A DNA stretch of 24,312 bases. Origin: Chromatocurvus sp046260765. GTDB lineage: Bacteria > Pseudomonadota > Gammaproteobacteria > Pseudomonadales > Halieaceae. Below, piece after piece: positions 6,750 to 14,369 of the stretch. Every line of letters starts with the position of its first letter. Within the stretch, counting starts at the first letter, position 1. The notes under the pieces are model-generated. The model was given only the letters and a program-made list of their open reading frames with translations. It was not told where the DNA came from and did no database searches. The stretch spans positions 1-24,312 of the forward strand of contig JBHEOO010000043.1 in the NCBI GenBank assembly GCA_046260765.1. Reading direction: 5' to 3'. The translations under genes and the position numbers were made by a program.

Positions 6750-8036
6750 CTACCGCGCAAATTCCAGGCGACCGCGATAGGCTGCCTCTGCGCCAAGCTC
6801 CGCTTCAATGCGCAGCAGACGATTGTACTTGGCAACGCGATCCGAGCGGCACAGTGATCCCGTCTTGATCTGCCCGGCCGCGGTTGCAACGGCGAGATCG
6901 GCAATCGTGGTGTCCTCGGTTTCACCCGAGCGGTGAGAAATCACCGAGGAATACCCCGCCTCCGACGCCATGGCAATAGCATCCAGCGTCTCGCTGAGAC
7001 TGCCAATCTGGTTGAATTTGATCAGTATGGAGTTCGCCACACCGCGCTCTATGCCCTGACGCAATATGTCGGTATTGGTCACGAACAGGTCGTCACCGAC
7101 CAGCTGCACACGATCGCCCAGCTTGTCGGTCAATAATTTCCAGCCGTCCCAGTCAGACTCGTCAAGGCCGTCCTCGATAGAAATGATGGGGTGGTTGTCG
7201 ACCAGGCCCGCCAGGTAATCAGCAAACCCCGCACTGTCATAATCCACGCCTTCGCCGGTCAGCCGGTAGCGGCCATCGCGGTAGAATTCCGATGCCGCAC
7301 AGTCCAGCGCAAGAGTGATGTCATGGCCAAGTTGGTAACCGGCATGGGCCACCGCCTCGGCGATCACCTCAAGTGCCGCGGCATTGCTTGGCAGGCTGGG
7401 CGCAAAGCCGCCTTCATCGCCGACCGCTGTGGCAAGACCACGGGCGGACAGTACTTTCTTCAGGTGATGAAATATCTCCGCGCCCATGCGCAGCGCCTCG
7501 GCGAACGAGGCTGCCGACACCGGCTGGATCATGAACTCCTGGATATCCACATTATTGTCGGCGTGCTCGCCTCCGTTGAGAATATTCATCATGGGAACGG
7601 GCATGGTCAAAGAGGTGTTTCCCGCCAGCTCAGCAATGTGCCGGTACAGCGGCATCTGCCGCGAGATCGCCGCAGCCTTTGCCGTCGCCAGAGACACGGC
7701 GAGGATGGCGTTGGCGCCAAAGGTGGCCTTGTTCGGTGTGCCGTCCGCCTCAATCATGCGGTGATCAATGTCGCGCTGCTCACCGGCATCGACGCCCTTC
7801 AGCAGCGTCGCGATACTGTCGTTCACATGTGCCACGGCCGAGAGCACGCCCTTGCCCAGATAGCGGGTCGCGTCGCCGTCACGCAGTTCCAGCGCCTCCC
7901 GGGAACCGGTGGAGGCTCCGGATGGGGCGCAGGCCACGCCCAGGCTGCCATCCTCGAGGCCGACCTCTGCCATGACCGTGGGATTGCCGCGGGAGTCGAG
8001 CACCTCGAAAGCCTGGACAGTGCTGATCTTGCTCAT
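6750..8036 (-). CDS. eno: enolase
   Basis: Enolase interconverts 2-phosphoglycerate and phosphoenolpyruvate in glycolysis and gluconeogenesis, and in many proteobacteria also joins the RNA degradosome. At 428 residues it has the family length. Visible landmarks are LDSRGNPTV, APSGASTGSREALELRDGD, the GDEGGFAPSL loop, Mg2+-binding segments LALDCAASEF, SIEDGLDE and VGDDLF, the catalytic-lysine signature ILIKFNQIGSLSETLDA, and SHRSGETEDTTIADLAV. Nothing is missing. The ATG is preceded by GGAGAT at a good distance. kdsA ends 35 bp upstream and ftsB starts 9 bp downstream. Confidence 0.99.
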   Translation of the reverse strand: MSKISTVQAFEVLDSRGNPTVMAEVGLEDGSLGVACAPSGASTGSREALELRDGDATRYLGKGVLSAVAHVNDSIATLLKGVDAGEQRDIDHRMIEADGTPNKATFGANAILAVSLATAKAAAISRQMPLYRHIAELAGNTSLTMPVPMMNILNGGEHADNNVDIQEFMIQPVSAASFAEALRMGAEIFHHLKKVLSARGLATAVGDEGGFAPSLPSNAAALEVIAEAVAHAGYQLGHDITLALDCAASEFYRDGRYRLTGEGVDYDSAGFADYLAGLVDNHPIISIEDGLDESDWDGWKLLTDKLGDRVQLVGDDLFVTNTDILRQGIERGVANSILIKFNQIGSLSETLDAIAMASEAGYSSVISHRSGETEDTTIADLAVATAAGQIKTGSLCRSDRVAKYNRLLRIEAELGAEAAYRGRLEFAR

Positions 8037-8071
8037 GCCTTATCTCCGAAATTAACTGTCTTCCGACGTTA

Positions 8072-8923
8072 TCAGTCTATGGCCAGCGGGGGCAGCTGCT
8101 TGACCACCTCGTCAATCGCCCTGGCCTGCGTCAGGAAGTCTTCAAGTCGATTGAGTGGCAGTGCACTCGGCCCATCACACAGGGCCCTGTCCGGATCCGG
8201 ATGCGCCTCGAGAAACAGGCCCGCGAGCCCGATCGCGAGGCCCGCCCGCGCCAGCTCGGCGACCTGCGACCGACGGCCGCCGGAGGCAGCCCCCATGGGG
8301 TCGCGGCACTGCAGCGCGTGCGTGACATCGAAAATGAGCGGAATGTTGCCGCAGACCTTGCGCATCACGTCAAACCCGAGCATGTCGACAACCAGATTGT
8401 CATAGCCGAACATGGTTCCGCGCTCGCAAAGCATCAGACGATCGTTACCACACTCCCGGAACTTCTCGACCACATTGCTCATTTGCGTGGGACTCAGAAA
8501 CTGCGGCTTCTTGATGTTGATCGCTACACCGGTGGCCGCCATGGCCGCCACCAGATCTGTCTGTCGCGCCAGAAAAGCAGGTAGCTGAATAATATCGCAG
8601 ACCTCGGCGGCAGGCGCCGCCTGCTCCGGCGAATGCACGTCGGTAATCACCGCTACGCCGTATTCGGACTTGACCCGGGCCAGAATGCGCAGTCCTTCCT
8701 CGAGACCCGGACCGCGAAAAGAGTGTATGGAAGAGCGATTAGCCTTGTCGTAGGACGCTTTGAAAACCAGCGGAATGCCGAGCTTCGCACAAACCTCGCG
8801 ATACACACCCGCCACGTCCATTGCGAACTGCTCGCTCTCCAGCACGTTCACCCCGCCCAGCAGGGTGAAGGGACGGGAATTGGCGATGGTGAGACCGGCG
8901 ACGTTGACGCTGGCTTCCTGCAT
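8072..8923 (-). CDS. kdsA: 3-deoxy-8-phosphooctulonate synthase (Kdo-8-P synthase)
   Basis: KdsA condenses phosphoenolpyruvate with arabinose 5-phosphate to make Kdo-8-phosphate for the LPS inner core. The open frame extends to 9019, inside pyrG. The family N-terminus and a GGAGA ribosome site point to the ATG at 8923, giving 283 residues, matching the usual 280-284. Key segments are GGVNVLES, FKASYDKANRSSIHSFRGPG, VITDVHSP, QLPAFLARQTDL, KKPQFLSP, FGYDNLVVDMLGF and FDVTHALQCRDPMGAASGGR. The Asn in GGVNVLES, where metal-dependent enzymes have Cys, indicates the metal-independent class. It lies 34 bp after pyrG and 35 bp before eno. Confidence 0.98.
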   Translation of the reverse strand: MQEASVNVAGLTIANSRPFTLLGGVNVLESEQFAMDVAGVYREVCAKLGIPLVFKASYDKANRSSIHSFRGPGLEEGLRILARVKSEYGVAVITDVHSPEQAAPAAEVCDIIQLPAFLARQTDLVAAMAATGVAINIKKPQFLSPTQMSNVVEKFRECGNDRLMLCERGTMFGYDNLVVDMLGFDVMRKVCGNIPLIFDVTHALQCRDPMGAASGGRRSQVAELARAGLAIGLAGLFLEAHPDPDRALCDGPSALPLNRLEDFLTQARAIDEVVKQLPPLAID

Positions 8924-8957
8924 ACCCTGACTCTCCGCTATTGGACGCCGCAGCGTC

Positions 8958-10589
8958 TTACCTGGCCGCCGCTCGAGCGACAGCTGCTTCGATGAAGCCG
9001 GTAAACAGCCGGTGACCACCGCGCGGACGCGAGGTGAACTCCGGATGGAATTGACAGGCGACGTACCACGGATGGCCGGGCAACTCGATCATCTCGACCA
9101 GGCTTCTGTCTGCCGACCAGCCGGCGACGCGCATGCCGGCATTCTGAAAGCGTTCGACGTAGTTGTTGTTGACCTCGTAGCGGTGGCGATGACGCTCATT
9201 GATGGTATCGACTCCATAGATTCTGCGGATCATGCTGTCGGGTTCCAGATGACAGGGCTGTGCGCCGAGGCGCATTGTCCCGCCAAGATCCGAGGACTCG
9301 TCACGCAGCTGCGTCGAGCCATCCGCATTCTGCCATTCTGTGATCAGTGCGATAACAGGATGCGGCGTATCCCGCTCCATTTCTGTCGAATTTGCCCCGC
9401 TGAGCCCGCAGACATTGCGGGCGTATTCGATCAGCGCCACATGCATGCCGAGGCAGATACCGAGAAAGGGCACTCCGTTTTCGCGGGCGTACCTGACCGC
9501 CTCGATCTTGCCCTCGACGCCGCGATCGCCAAAGCCCCCGGGGACCAGAATCGCATCCGCGGAAGCGAGAACACCCGTGCCCTTGCGTTCGATGTCCTCG
9601 GCCTCGACATAGTCTATGCGCACATTGTTCAGCGTCTGCAGGCCGGCGTGGGCCAGCGCTTCATTGAGGGACTTGTAGGCGTCGGGGAGCTCCATGTATT
9701 TGCCCACCATGGCCACGCGCACCTCACCCCGATCGGGGCTGAATTCCCGCCGCAGAACCTCATCCCACTCGCTAAGGTCTGCGGGCGGACAGTCGATTCT
9801 GAAGCGCTCGACTACAAAGTCGTCGAGGCCCTTGTCATGCAGGGCCCTGGGGATCCGGTAGATGGAGTCTGCGTCCAGCAGTGGAATGACTGCGCGCTCC
9901 TCGACATTGGTAAACAGCGAGATTTTGCGGCAGGCACCCTCGTCGATGGGCACGGAACAGCGGCACAGAAGAATGTCCGGCTGCAGACCGATGGAGCGCA
10001 GCTCCTTGACCGAGTGCTGTGTCGGCTTGGTCTTGATCTCGCCTGCGGTGGCGATGTAGGGCACCAGCGTCAGGTGCATGAGCAGGGCACGGGAGGAGCC
10101 CAATTCCACCTTGAGCTGTCGAGCCGCCTCAAGGAACGGCAGCCCCTCGATGTCGCCAACGGTGCCGCCAATCTCCACCACCGCCACATCCGCATCGCCG
10201 GCACCCAGGTACACACGGCGCTTGATTTCGTCGGTGATGTGGGGAATGACCTGCACTGTACCACCCAGGTAATCACCGCGGCGCTCCTTGGCGAGCACCG
10301 CGTTGTAGACGCGGCCAGTGGTGAAGTTGTTGCTGCGATGCATCACGGTGCGCGTGAAGCGCTCGTAATGCCCGAGATCAAGGTCGGTCTCGGCGCCATC
10401 CTCGGTGACGAAAACCTCCCCGTGCTGGAACGGGCTCATGGTGCCGGGATCAATATTGATGTAAGGGTCCAGCTTGAGCAGGGTGACCTTGAGGCCTCTG
10501 CTCTCCAGCACTGCTGCCAGCGACGCAGCCGCGATACCCTTGCCGAGAGAAGAAACAACCCCACCAGTCACGAAGACAAACCGCGTCAT
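8958..10589 (-). CDS. pyrG: CTP synthase
   Basis: PyrG aminates UTP to CTP using glutamine and ATP. I place the start at the ATG at 10589 (MTRFVFVTGGVVSSLGKG), giving 543 residues against 545 in E. coli; an AAGG lies 8 bases upstream. Longer frames add non-homologous residues. The N-terminal synthase domain has the GGVVSSLGKG P-loop, DPYINIDPGTMSPFQHGEVF, EIGGTVGDIE and NFTTGRVY. The C-terminal glutamine amidotransferase domain has PGGFGDRG, the nucleophile in FLGICLGMHVA, and the His-Glu pair in QFHPEFTSRP. A hairpin with a U-run lies just upstream in the 129-bp gap after tilS. Confidence 0.99.
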   Translation of the reverse strand: MTRFVFVTGGVVSSLGKGIAAASLAAVLESRGLKVTLLKLDPYINIDPGTMSPFQHGEVFVTEDGAETDLDLGHYERFTRTVMHRSNNFTTGRVYNAVLAKERRGDYLGGTVQVIPHITDEIKRRVYLGAGDADVAVVEIGGTVGDIEGLPFLEAARQLKVELGSSRALLMHLTLVPYIATAGEIKTKPTQHSVKELRSIGLQPDILLCRCSVPIDEGACRKISLFTNVEERAVIPLLDADSIYRIPRALHDKGLDDFVVERFRIDCPPADLSEWDEVLRREFSPDRGEVRVAMVGKYMELPDAYKSLNEALAHAGLQTLNNVRIDYVEAEDIERKGTGVLASADAILVPGGFGDRGVEGKIEAVRYARENGVPFLGICLGMHVALIEYARNVCGLSGANSTEMERDTPHPVIALITEWQNADGSTQLRDESSDLGGTMRLGAQPCHLEPDSMIRRIYGVDTINERHRHRYEVNNNYVERFQNAGMRVAGWSADRSLVEMIELPGHPWYVACQFHPEFTSRPRGGHRLFTGFIEAAVARAAAR

Positions 10590-10610
10590 GAAAAACCTTA
10601 CAGTCGCTGA

Positions 10611-10648
10611 AATAAAAGACGCGCAAAACCGCTCGTGACCAGCGCGCC
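10611..10648 (-). terminator. intrinsic terminator-like hairpin between tilS and pyrG
   Basis: On the minus strand GGCGCGC (10648-10642) pairs with GCGCGTC (10624-10618) over 7 bp including one G-U, with a 17-base loop, followed by TTTTATT (10617-10611). It lies 70-108 bases after the tilS stop and ends 22 bases before the pyrG ATG. It could end tilS messages, or act as a leader attenuator if a pyrG promoter lies upstream of it. The rest of the 129-bp gap shows nothing else clear. Confidence 0.45.
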
Positions 10649-10718
10649 TGTTACCGCGCCAACCCGGCATGCCCTGCGAGAAGATGGTTGATTAAACTAA
10701 CAGAAAGCCTGGTCCAGC

Positions 10719-12032
10719 TCAATCAGGATGGCTGCCGAGGGGGCGTTTCCAGGCAAGACTGGCGCGCGCGCCAGCCGCCTGCCAGAGGTCTCCCACGGCG
10801 ATCAACTCCTGTCCGCAAAACAACAGCGGTACCCTCTCCCGCCACCAGGGCGGAACGCCGGCATCCTGCAGCAGTGTCTTCAGTGCGCGGTGATGCGTCT
10901 CGCCGGGCAGGCGGAGCCTCTCACCGCCACGGCGGAACCCCAGCGTGAGTGCCGATTCCGCTGCCCGCGTCACGGAAATGGCAATTTGTCCCACGCCCTC
11001 GAGCGTAATGCAGTCGCCATCGCTTACCGCGCGCGGCGAGGGTTGAACAAAGGGCCACGGGCGCGGCAGCAGGTAGACGGCGCCGGCATGCCGCTGCAGA
11101 CACCAGTCACGGCGCCGCAGCCTGGGCGCCGCGTCTGCAGCGGCAGACCGCAGCTGGCGCAGGAATTCCAGCAGCGGCTCCCGGTCCGGCAACTGGCAGC
11201 CCTGCCCGCGCAGCCAGCGCCGCAGCGCGCTTGCCGCTGCCTGAGGTGACAAGCGACACAGCAGTTCGCTGTCACAGCCAGGGTCACCGAAGTCGTTGTG
11301 ACGGGTCGGTAGCGCTGCCGGCGGCCCCGAGGCTTCCTGCTCAGCCAGCAGCGCCATGGCCCGCGTCACGGGGGCCCGATAGCCCGGCCAGCGTCGCTCC
11401 AGCAAGGGCAGGACGCGCTGGCGCAAATAATTGCGGTCGTAGCGGGTATCGTCGTTCGAGGAATCCTCAATCCAGTTGAGACCTGCAGCGACGACGTAAG
11501 CCTGCAGAACCTCACGAGTCAGCGTGAGGAGGGGACGGACCAGACGACCCCTGCCCAGCGGCCGCTCCTCCGGCATCCCGGTGAGACCGCGTGCGCCGGC
11601 ACCGCGCATCAGGCGCAGGAAAAACGTTTCCACCTGATCATCCTGATGGTGACCGAGAAACAGGCTACCGCCGCCGCGAAGCGCGTTCTCAAAGACAGCG
11701 TAGCGAGCCCCGCGGGCAGCGGCCTCCATCCCCTGCCCATCAGAAACCACCGATATGCGCTGCGCTGCGCAGCTTATGTGCAGTTTTTTGCATATCAACA
11801 CACAGTGGGCTTCCCAGTCATCGGCCTGCGCAGAGAGGCCATGATGGATGTGCAGCGCGGTCAGCGTCGGCGGATTCTCCGCTGCGGTAACGTACCGGTT
11901 CAGCGCCAGCAGCAAGGCGGTAGAGTCCAGACCCCCGCTGAAAGCCACAAACCAGTGCGGCTCATCGAGGTGCTGCCGCAGCACACGGCTCACAACGCCA
12001 TCTACACTAGACAGCGTCCTGCCCGCGGCCAT
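10719..12032 (-). CDS. tilS: tRNA(Ile)-lysidine synthase
   Basis: TilS attaches lysine to C34 of the CAU-anticodon tRNA-Ile, converting it to read AUA; the reaction uses ATP. The 437-residue product has the PP-loop SGGLDS (32-37), HIHHGLS (61-67) and GHHQDDQVETFFLRLMRGAG (127-146). It also has GLTGMP and the NWIEDSSNDDTRYDRNYLR block, then the less conserved TilS substrate-binding and C-terminal domains (FRRGGERLRLPG; LKTLLQDAGVPPWWRERVPL). The ATG at 12032 follows accA by 14 bp; its only purine stretch (AGGA) is very close, so a slightly different start is possible. The gene probably shares a transcript with accA. Confidence 0.97.
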   Translation of the reverse strand: MAAGRTLSSVDGVVSRVLRQHLDEPHWFVAFSGGLDSTALLLALNRYVTAAENPPTLTALHIHHGLSAQADDWEAHCVLICKKLHISCAAQRISVVSDGQGMEAAARGARYAVFENALRGGGSLFLGHHQDDQVETFFLRLMRGAGARGLTGMPEERPLGRGRLVRPLLTLTREVLQAYVVAAGLNWIEDSSNDDTRYDRNYLRQRVLPLLERRWPGYRAPVTRAMALLAEQEASGPPAALPTRHNDFGDPGCDSELLCRLSPQAAASALRRWLRGQGCQLPDREPLLEFLRQLRSAAADAAPRLRRRDWCLQRHAGAVYLLPRPWPFVQPSPRAVSDGDCITLEGVGQIAISVTRAAESALTLGFRRGGERLRLPGETHHRALKTLLQDAGVPPWWRERVPLLFCGQELIAVGDLWQAAGARASLAWKRPLGSHPD

Positions 12033-12046
12033 TGTCCTGGCGACCG

Positions 12047-12994
12047 TCAGTTACCGTAAGACATCAGTCGCTGGTAGCGGGAATCGAGCATGTTTTCCAG
12101 TGGCATCTGCTGCAGCTCGTCGACCTTCTGCACCAGATGGTCTCGGATGCGTTCCGCCATCTGGTCGATGTCCCGGTGCGCACCGCCCAGCGGTTCCTGT
12201 ATCGTCGCGTCCACGATGCCCAGTTCCTGCAATACCTTTGACGTGACACCCATGGCCTGTGCCGCATCCGGGGCGTTATCCGTCGATTTCCAGATAATAT
12301 TGGCGCATCCTTCCGGGGAGATCACGAAATACGTGGCATACTGCAGCATTGCGAGATGATCACCGACACCGATGCCCAGCGCCCCGCCTGAGCTGCCCTC
12401 GCCAATCACCACGCAGACAATCGGCGTGGCGAGTCGCGACATCACCGCAAGATTCGTGGCGATCGACTCACTGATGCCTCGCTCTTCAGAATCGATACCC
12501 GGGTAGGCTCCCGGCGTATCGATGAGCGTGATGACCGGCATGTGAAAGCGCTCGGCCATCTCCATCAGGCGCAGCGCCTTGCGGTAGCCCTCGGGTTTGG
12601 GCATGCCAAAGTTGCGATAGACCTTGTCTTTTACCGCACGGCCCTTTTCCTGGCCAATGACCATCACCGGCTTGCCATCCAGGCGTGCGATACCCCCGAC
12701 AATGGCGTTGTCGTCGCCGAAGCGGCGATCGCCATGAAGTTCGTCAAACTCGGTGAACACGCGGGAGATGTAGTCCATCGAGTAAGGGCGCTGGGGATGC
12801 CGCGCAACGCGGACAATGTCCCATGCGCTCAGGTTGGAGAAAATCTTCTCGGTGAGGCGCTTGCTCTTTTTGCGCAGCGTGGTGATCTCTTCCGTCAAGT
12901 TGAGATCAGCGTCCGTGCCGACCAGCTGCAGCTCCTGGATCTTGACCTCCAGCTCTGCAATCGGTTGTTCAAAATCGAGATAGTTCGGGTTCAT
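12047..12994 (-). CDS. accA: acetyl-CoA carboxylase carboxyltransferase subunit alpha
   Basis: AccA pairs with AccD to move the carboxyl group from biotin-BCCP to acetyl-CoA, forming malonyl-CoA for fatty acid synthesis. I take the ATG at 12994 (MNPNYLDFEQPIAELE), which matches the family N-terminus, has AGGA 4 bases before it, and gives 315 residues. A longer frame to a TTG at 13021 adds nine unrelated residues. The carboxyltransferase core shows GGIARLDGKPVMVIGQEKGR (100-119), GAYPGIDSEERG (162-173) and the oxyanion-hole segment GEGSSGGALGIGVGD (198-212). In many gammaproteobacteria dnaE precedes accA; here the oad genes do. Confidence 0.98.
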   Translation of the reverse strand: MNPNYLDFEQPIAELEVKIQELQLVGTDADLNLTEEITTLRKKSKRLTEKIFSNLSAWDIVRVARHPQRPYSMDYISRVFTEFDELHGDRRFGDDNAIVGGIARLDGKPVMVIGQEKGRAVKDKVYRNFGMPKPEGYRKALRLMEMAERFHMPVITLIDTPGAYPGIDSEERGISESIATNLAVMSRLATPIVCVVIGEGSSGGALGIGVGDHLAMLQYATYFVISPEGCANIIWKSTDNAPDAAQAMGVTSKVLQELGIVDATIQEPLGGAHRDIDQMAERIRDHLVQKVDELQQMPLENMLDSRYQRLMSYGN

Positions 12995-13028
12995 ATCGTC
13001 CTGATGTTCCAAGCGAGGCAAGGCCCCG

Positions 13029-13034
13029 AGTGTA
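13029..13034 (-). promoter_or_regulatory. possible -10 box of the accA promoter
   Basis: The minus strand reads TACACT here, 35 bases before the accA ATG and directly after the terminator-like hairpin of the oad operon. Its -35 would be poor (TTAGCC at 18 bp). This is only a weak suggestion that accA has its own promoter. Confidence 0.25.
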
Positions 13035-13035
13035 C

Positions 13036-13064
13036 AAAATATCGGCGGCGGCGGCTAACGCCGA
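13036..13064 (-). terminator. possible intrinsic terminator of oadGAB
   Basis: Starting 3 bases after the oadB stop, TCGGCG (minus strand, complement of 13059-13064) and CGCCGA (complement of 13042-13047) form a 6-bp stem with an 11-base loop, followed by TATTTTG. The loop can also pair in other registers because of the GCC repeats. It would separate oadGAB from accA. Confidence 0.45.
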
Positions 13065-13067
13065 AAG

Positions 13068-14369
13068 TCAGCCGAGCAGCGTTATCATAACGCCAGCGGC
13101 CACCGCCGACCCTACCACGCCCGCCACGTTGGGCCCCATGGCGTGCATGAGCAGAAAGTTATGCGGGTTGGTCTCCAGGCCCAGCCGGTTGCTGACCCTC
13201 GCGGCCATCGGCACGGCGGAGACACCGGCCGACCCGATCAGCGGGTTGATCGGAGTAGACCCGAAGCGATTCATGAGCTTCGCCAGAATCACGCCCGCGG
13301 CTGTGCCAATGGAAAAGGCGACAATCCCCAGCGCCAGTATGCCCAGCGTACTGGTGGCGAGGAACTGCTCGGCGACGAGCTTTGAGCCCACCGAGAGACC
13401 GAGAAATATCGTGGTGATGTTGATCAGGGCATTCTGGGCTGCAGCGCTGAGGCGCTCGACAACCCCGCATTCGCGCATAAGATTGCCAAAACAGAACATA
13501 CCCAGCAGCGGAGCGGCAGCGGGCAGAAGGAACGCCACAAGCACCAGGAGCACCAGCGGAAAAATAATCTTTTCGCGCTGGCCGACATCACGCAGCTGTG
13601 TCATGACGATGCCCCGCTCTGCCTCGGTGGTCAGCAGGCGCATGATCGGCGGCTGTATCAGGGGCACCAGCGCCATGTAGGAATAGGCGGCAACCGCAAT
13701 CGGCCCGAGCAGATCCGGGGCCAGAACACTGGAAACATAAATCGCGGTCGGGCCGTCCGCACCGCCAATGATGCCGATTGCCGCGGCATCCGCCAGCGTG
13801 AAGTCTGTGAGACCGATCTGAGTCAGGCCCACCGCCCCAAGGACAGTGGCGAAAATCCCGAATTGCGCGGCGGCCCCAAGGAACAGTGTTCTCGGGTTAG
13901 CCAGCAGAGGCCCGAAATCTGTCATGGCGCCAACGCCCATAAAGATCACCAGAGGAGCGATGCCGCTGGCGATCGACACACGGTAGAAGGTGTACAACAT
14001 GCCATCAGCATAGCCGGCGTCTTCGGCGAGCCGGTGCAGGCCGGTGCGCAGCGCAGCACCGGCATCGGACAGCCCCTCTTGCAGGGTCTCCACCCCCGCA
14101 TCGGCGGGCAGCGCCAACAATGCGGCGAACTCGGCCAATAACGCGGGATCGGCCGCGTGCAGTGCGTTTTCTGCCGCAGAATACGCCAGTCCCGCGCCGG
14201 GAATATTGGCGAGGATTCCGCCGAAGCCAATAGGCACGAGGAGCAAGGGCTCGAAGTTCTTGCGGATGGCGAGGAACAGCAGGAGCAGCCCCACGCCAAT
14301 CATCAGTAGCGCGCCGACATCCATCTGCGCCAGCCCGGAGGCTGTCCACAGCTCGTGCAATCGCTCCAC
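13068..14369 (-). CDS. oadB: sodium-pumping oxaloacetate decarboxylase, beta subunit
   Basis: OadB is the membrane subunit that decarboxylates carboxybiotin and exports Na+ in the same cycle. The 433-residue polytopic protein has FEPLLLVPIGFGGILANIP, the FMGVGAMTDFGPLLANP block, and IGIIGGADGPTAIY with the essential aspartate. Later blocks are FCFGNLMRECGVVERLS, NPLIGSAGVSAVPMAARVSN and LLMHAMGPNVAGVVGSAVAA. All are close to the Klebsiella OadB sequence as I recall it. The 60-residue segment after the first conserved block is also present in that subgroup. The start is GTG, overlapping the oadA stop by one base (TAGTG), so it is translationally coupled. A related methylmalonyl-CoA decarboxylase beta subunit is the main alternative, but the adjacent OadA argues against it. 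Confidence 0.96.
   Translation of the reverse strand: MERLHELWTASGLAQMDVGALLMIGVGLLLLFLAIRKNFEPLLLVPIGFGGILANIPGAGLAYSAAENALHAADPALLAEFAALLALPADAGVETLQEGLSDAGAALRTGLHRLAEDAGYADGMLYTFYRVSIASGIAPLVIFMGVGAMTDFGPLLANPRTLFLGAAAQFGIFATVLGAVGLTQIGLTDFTLADAAAIGIIGGADGPTAIYVSSVLAPDLLGPIAVAAYSYMALVPLIQPPIMRLLTTEAERGIVMTQLRDVGQREKIIFPLVLLVLVAFLLPAAAPLLGMFCFGNLMRECGVVERLSAAAQNALINITTIFLGLSVGSKLVAEQFLATSTLGILALGIVAFSIGTAAGVILAKLMNRFGSTPINPLIGSAGVSAVPMAARVSNRLGLETNPHNFLLMHAMGPNVAGVVGSAVAAGVMITLLG

Noticed and set aside
7191..8405. Long plus-strand open frame opposite eno and kdsA
   Set aside because: It crosses two conserved genes in antisense, has no motif or ribosome site, and its composition mirrors the opposite strand.
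8924..9019. N-terminal extension of KdsA
   Set aside because: It overlaps the pyrG end, is not family-like, and the ATG at 8923 has a ribosome site and gives normal length.
9012..10610. Very long open frame on the plus strand opposite pyrG
   Set aside because: It is antisense to a complete, highly conserved CTP synthase and has no recognisable motif; long shadows are expected in GC-rich DNA.
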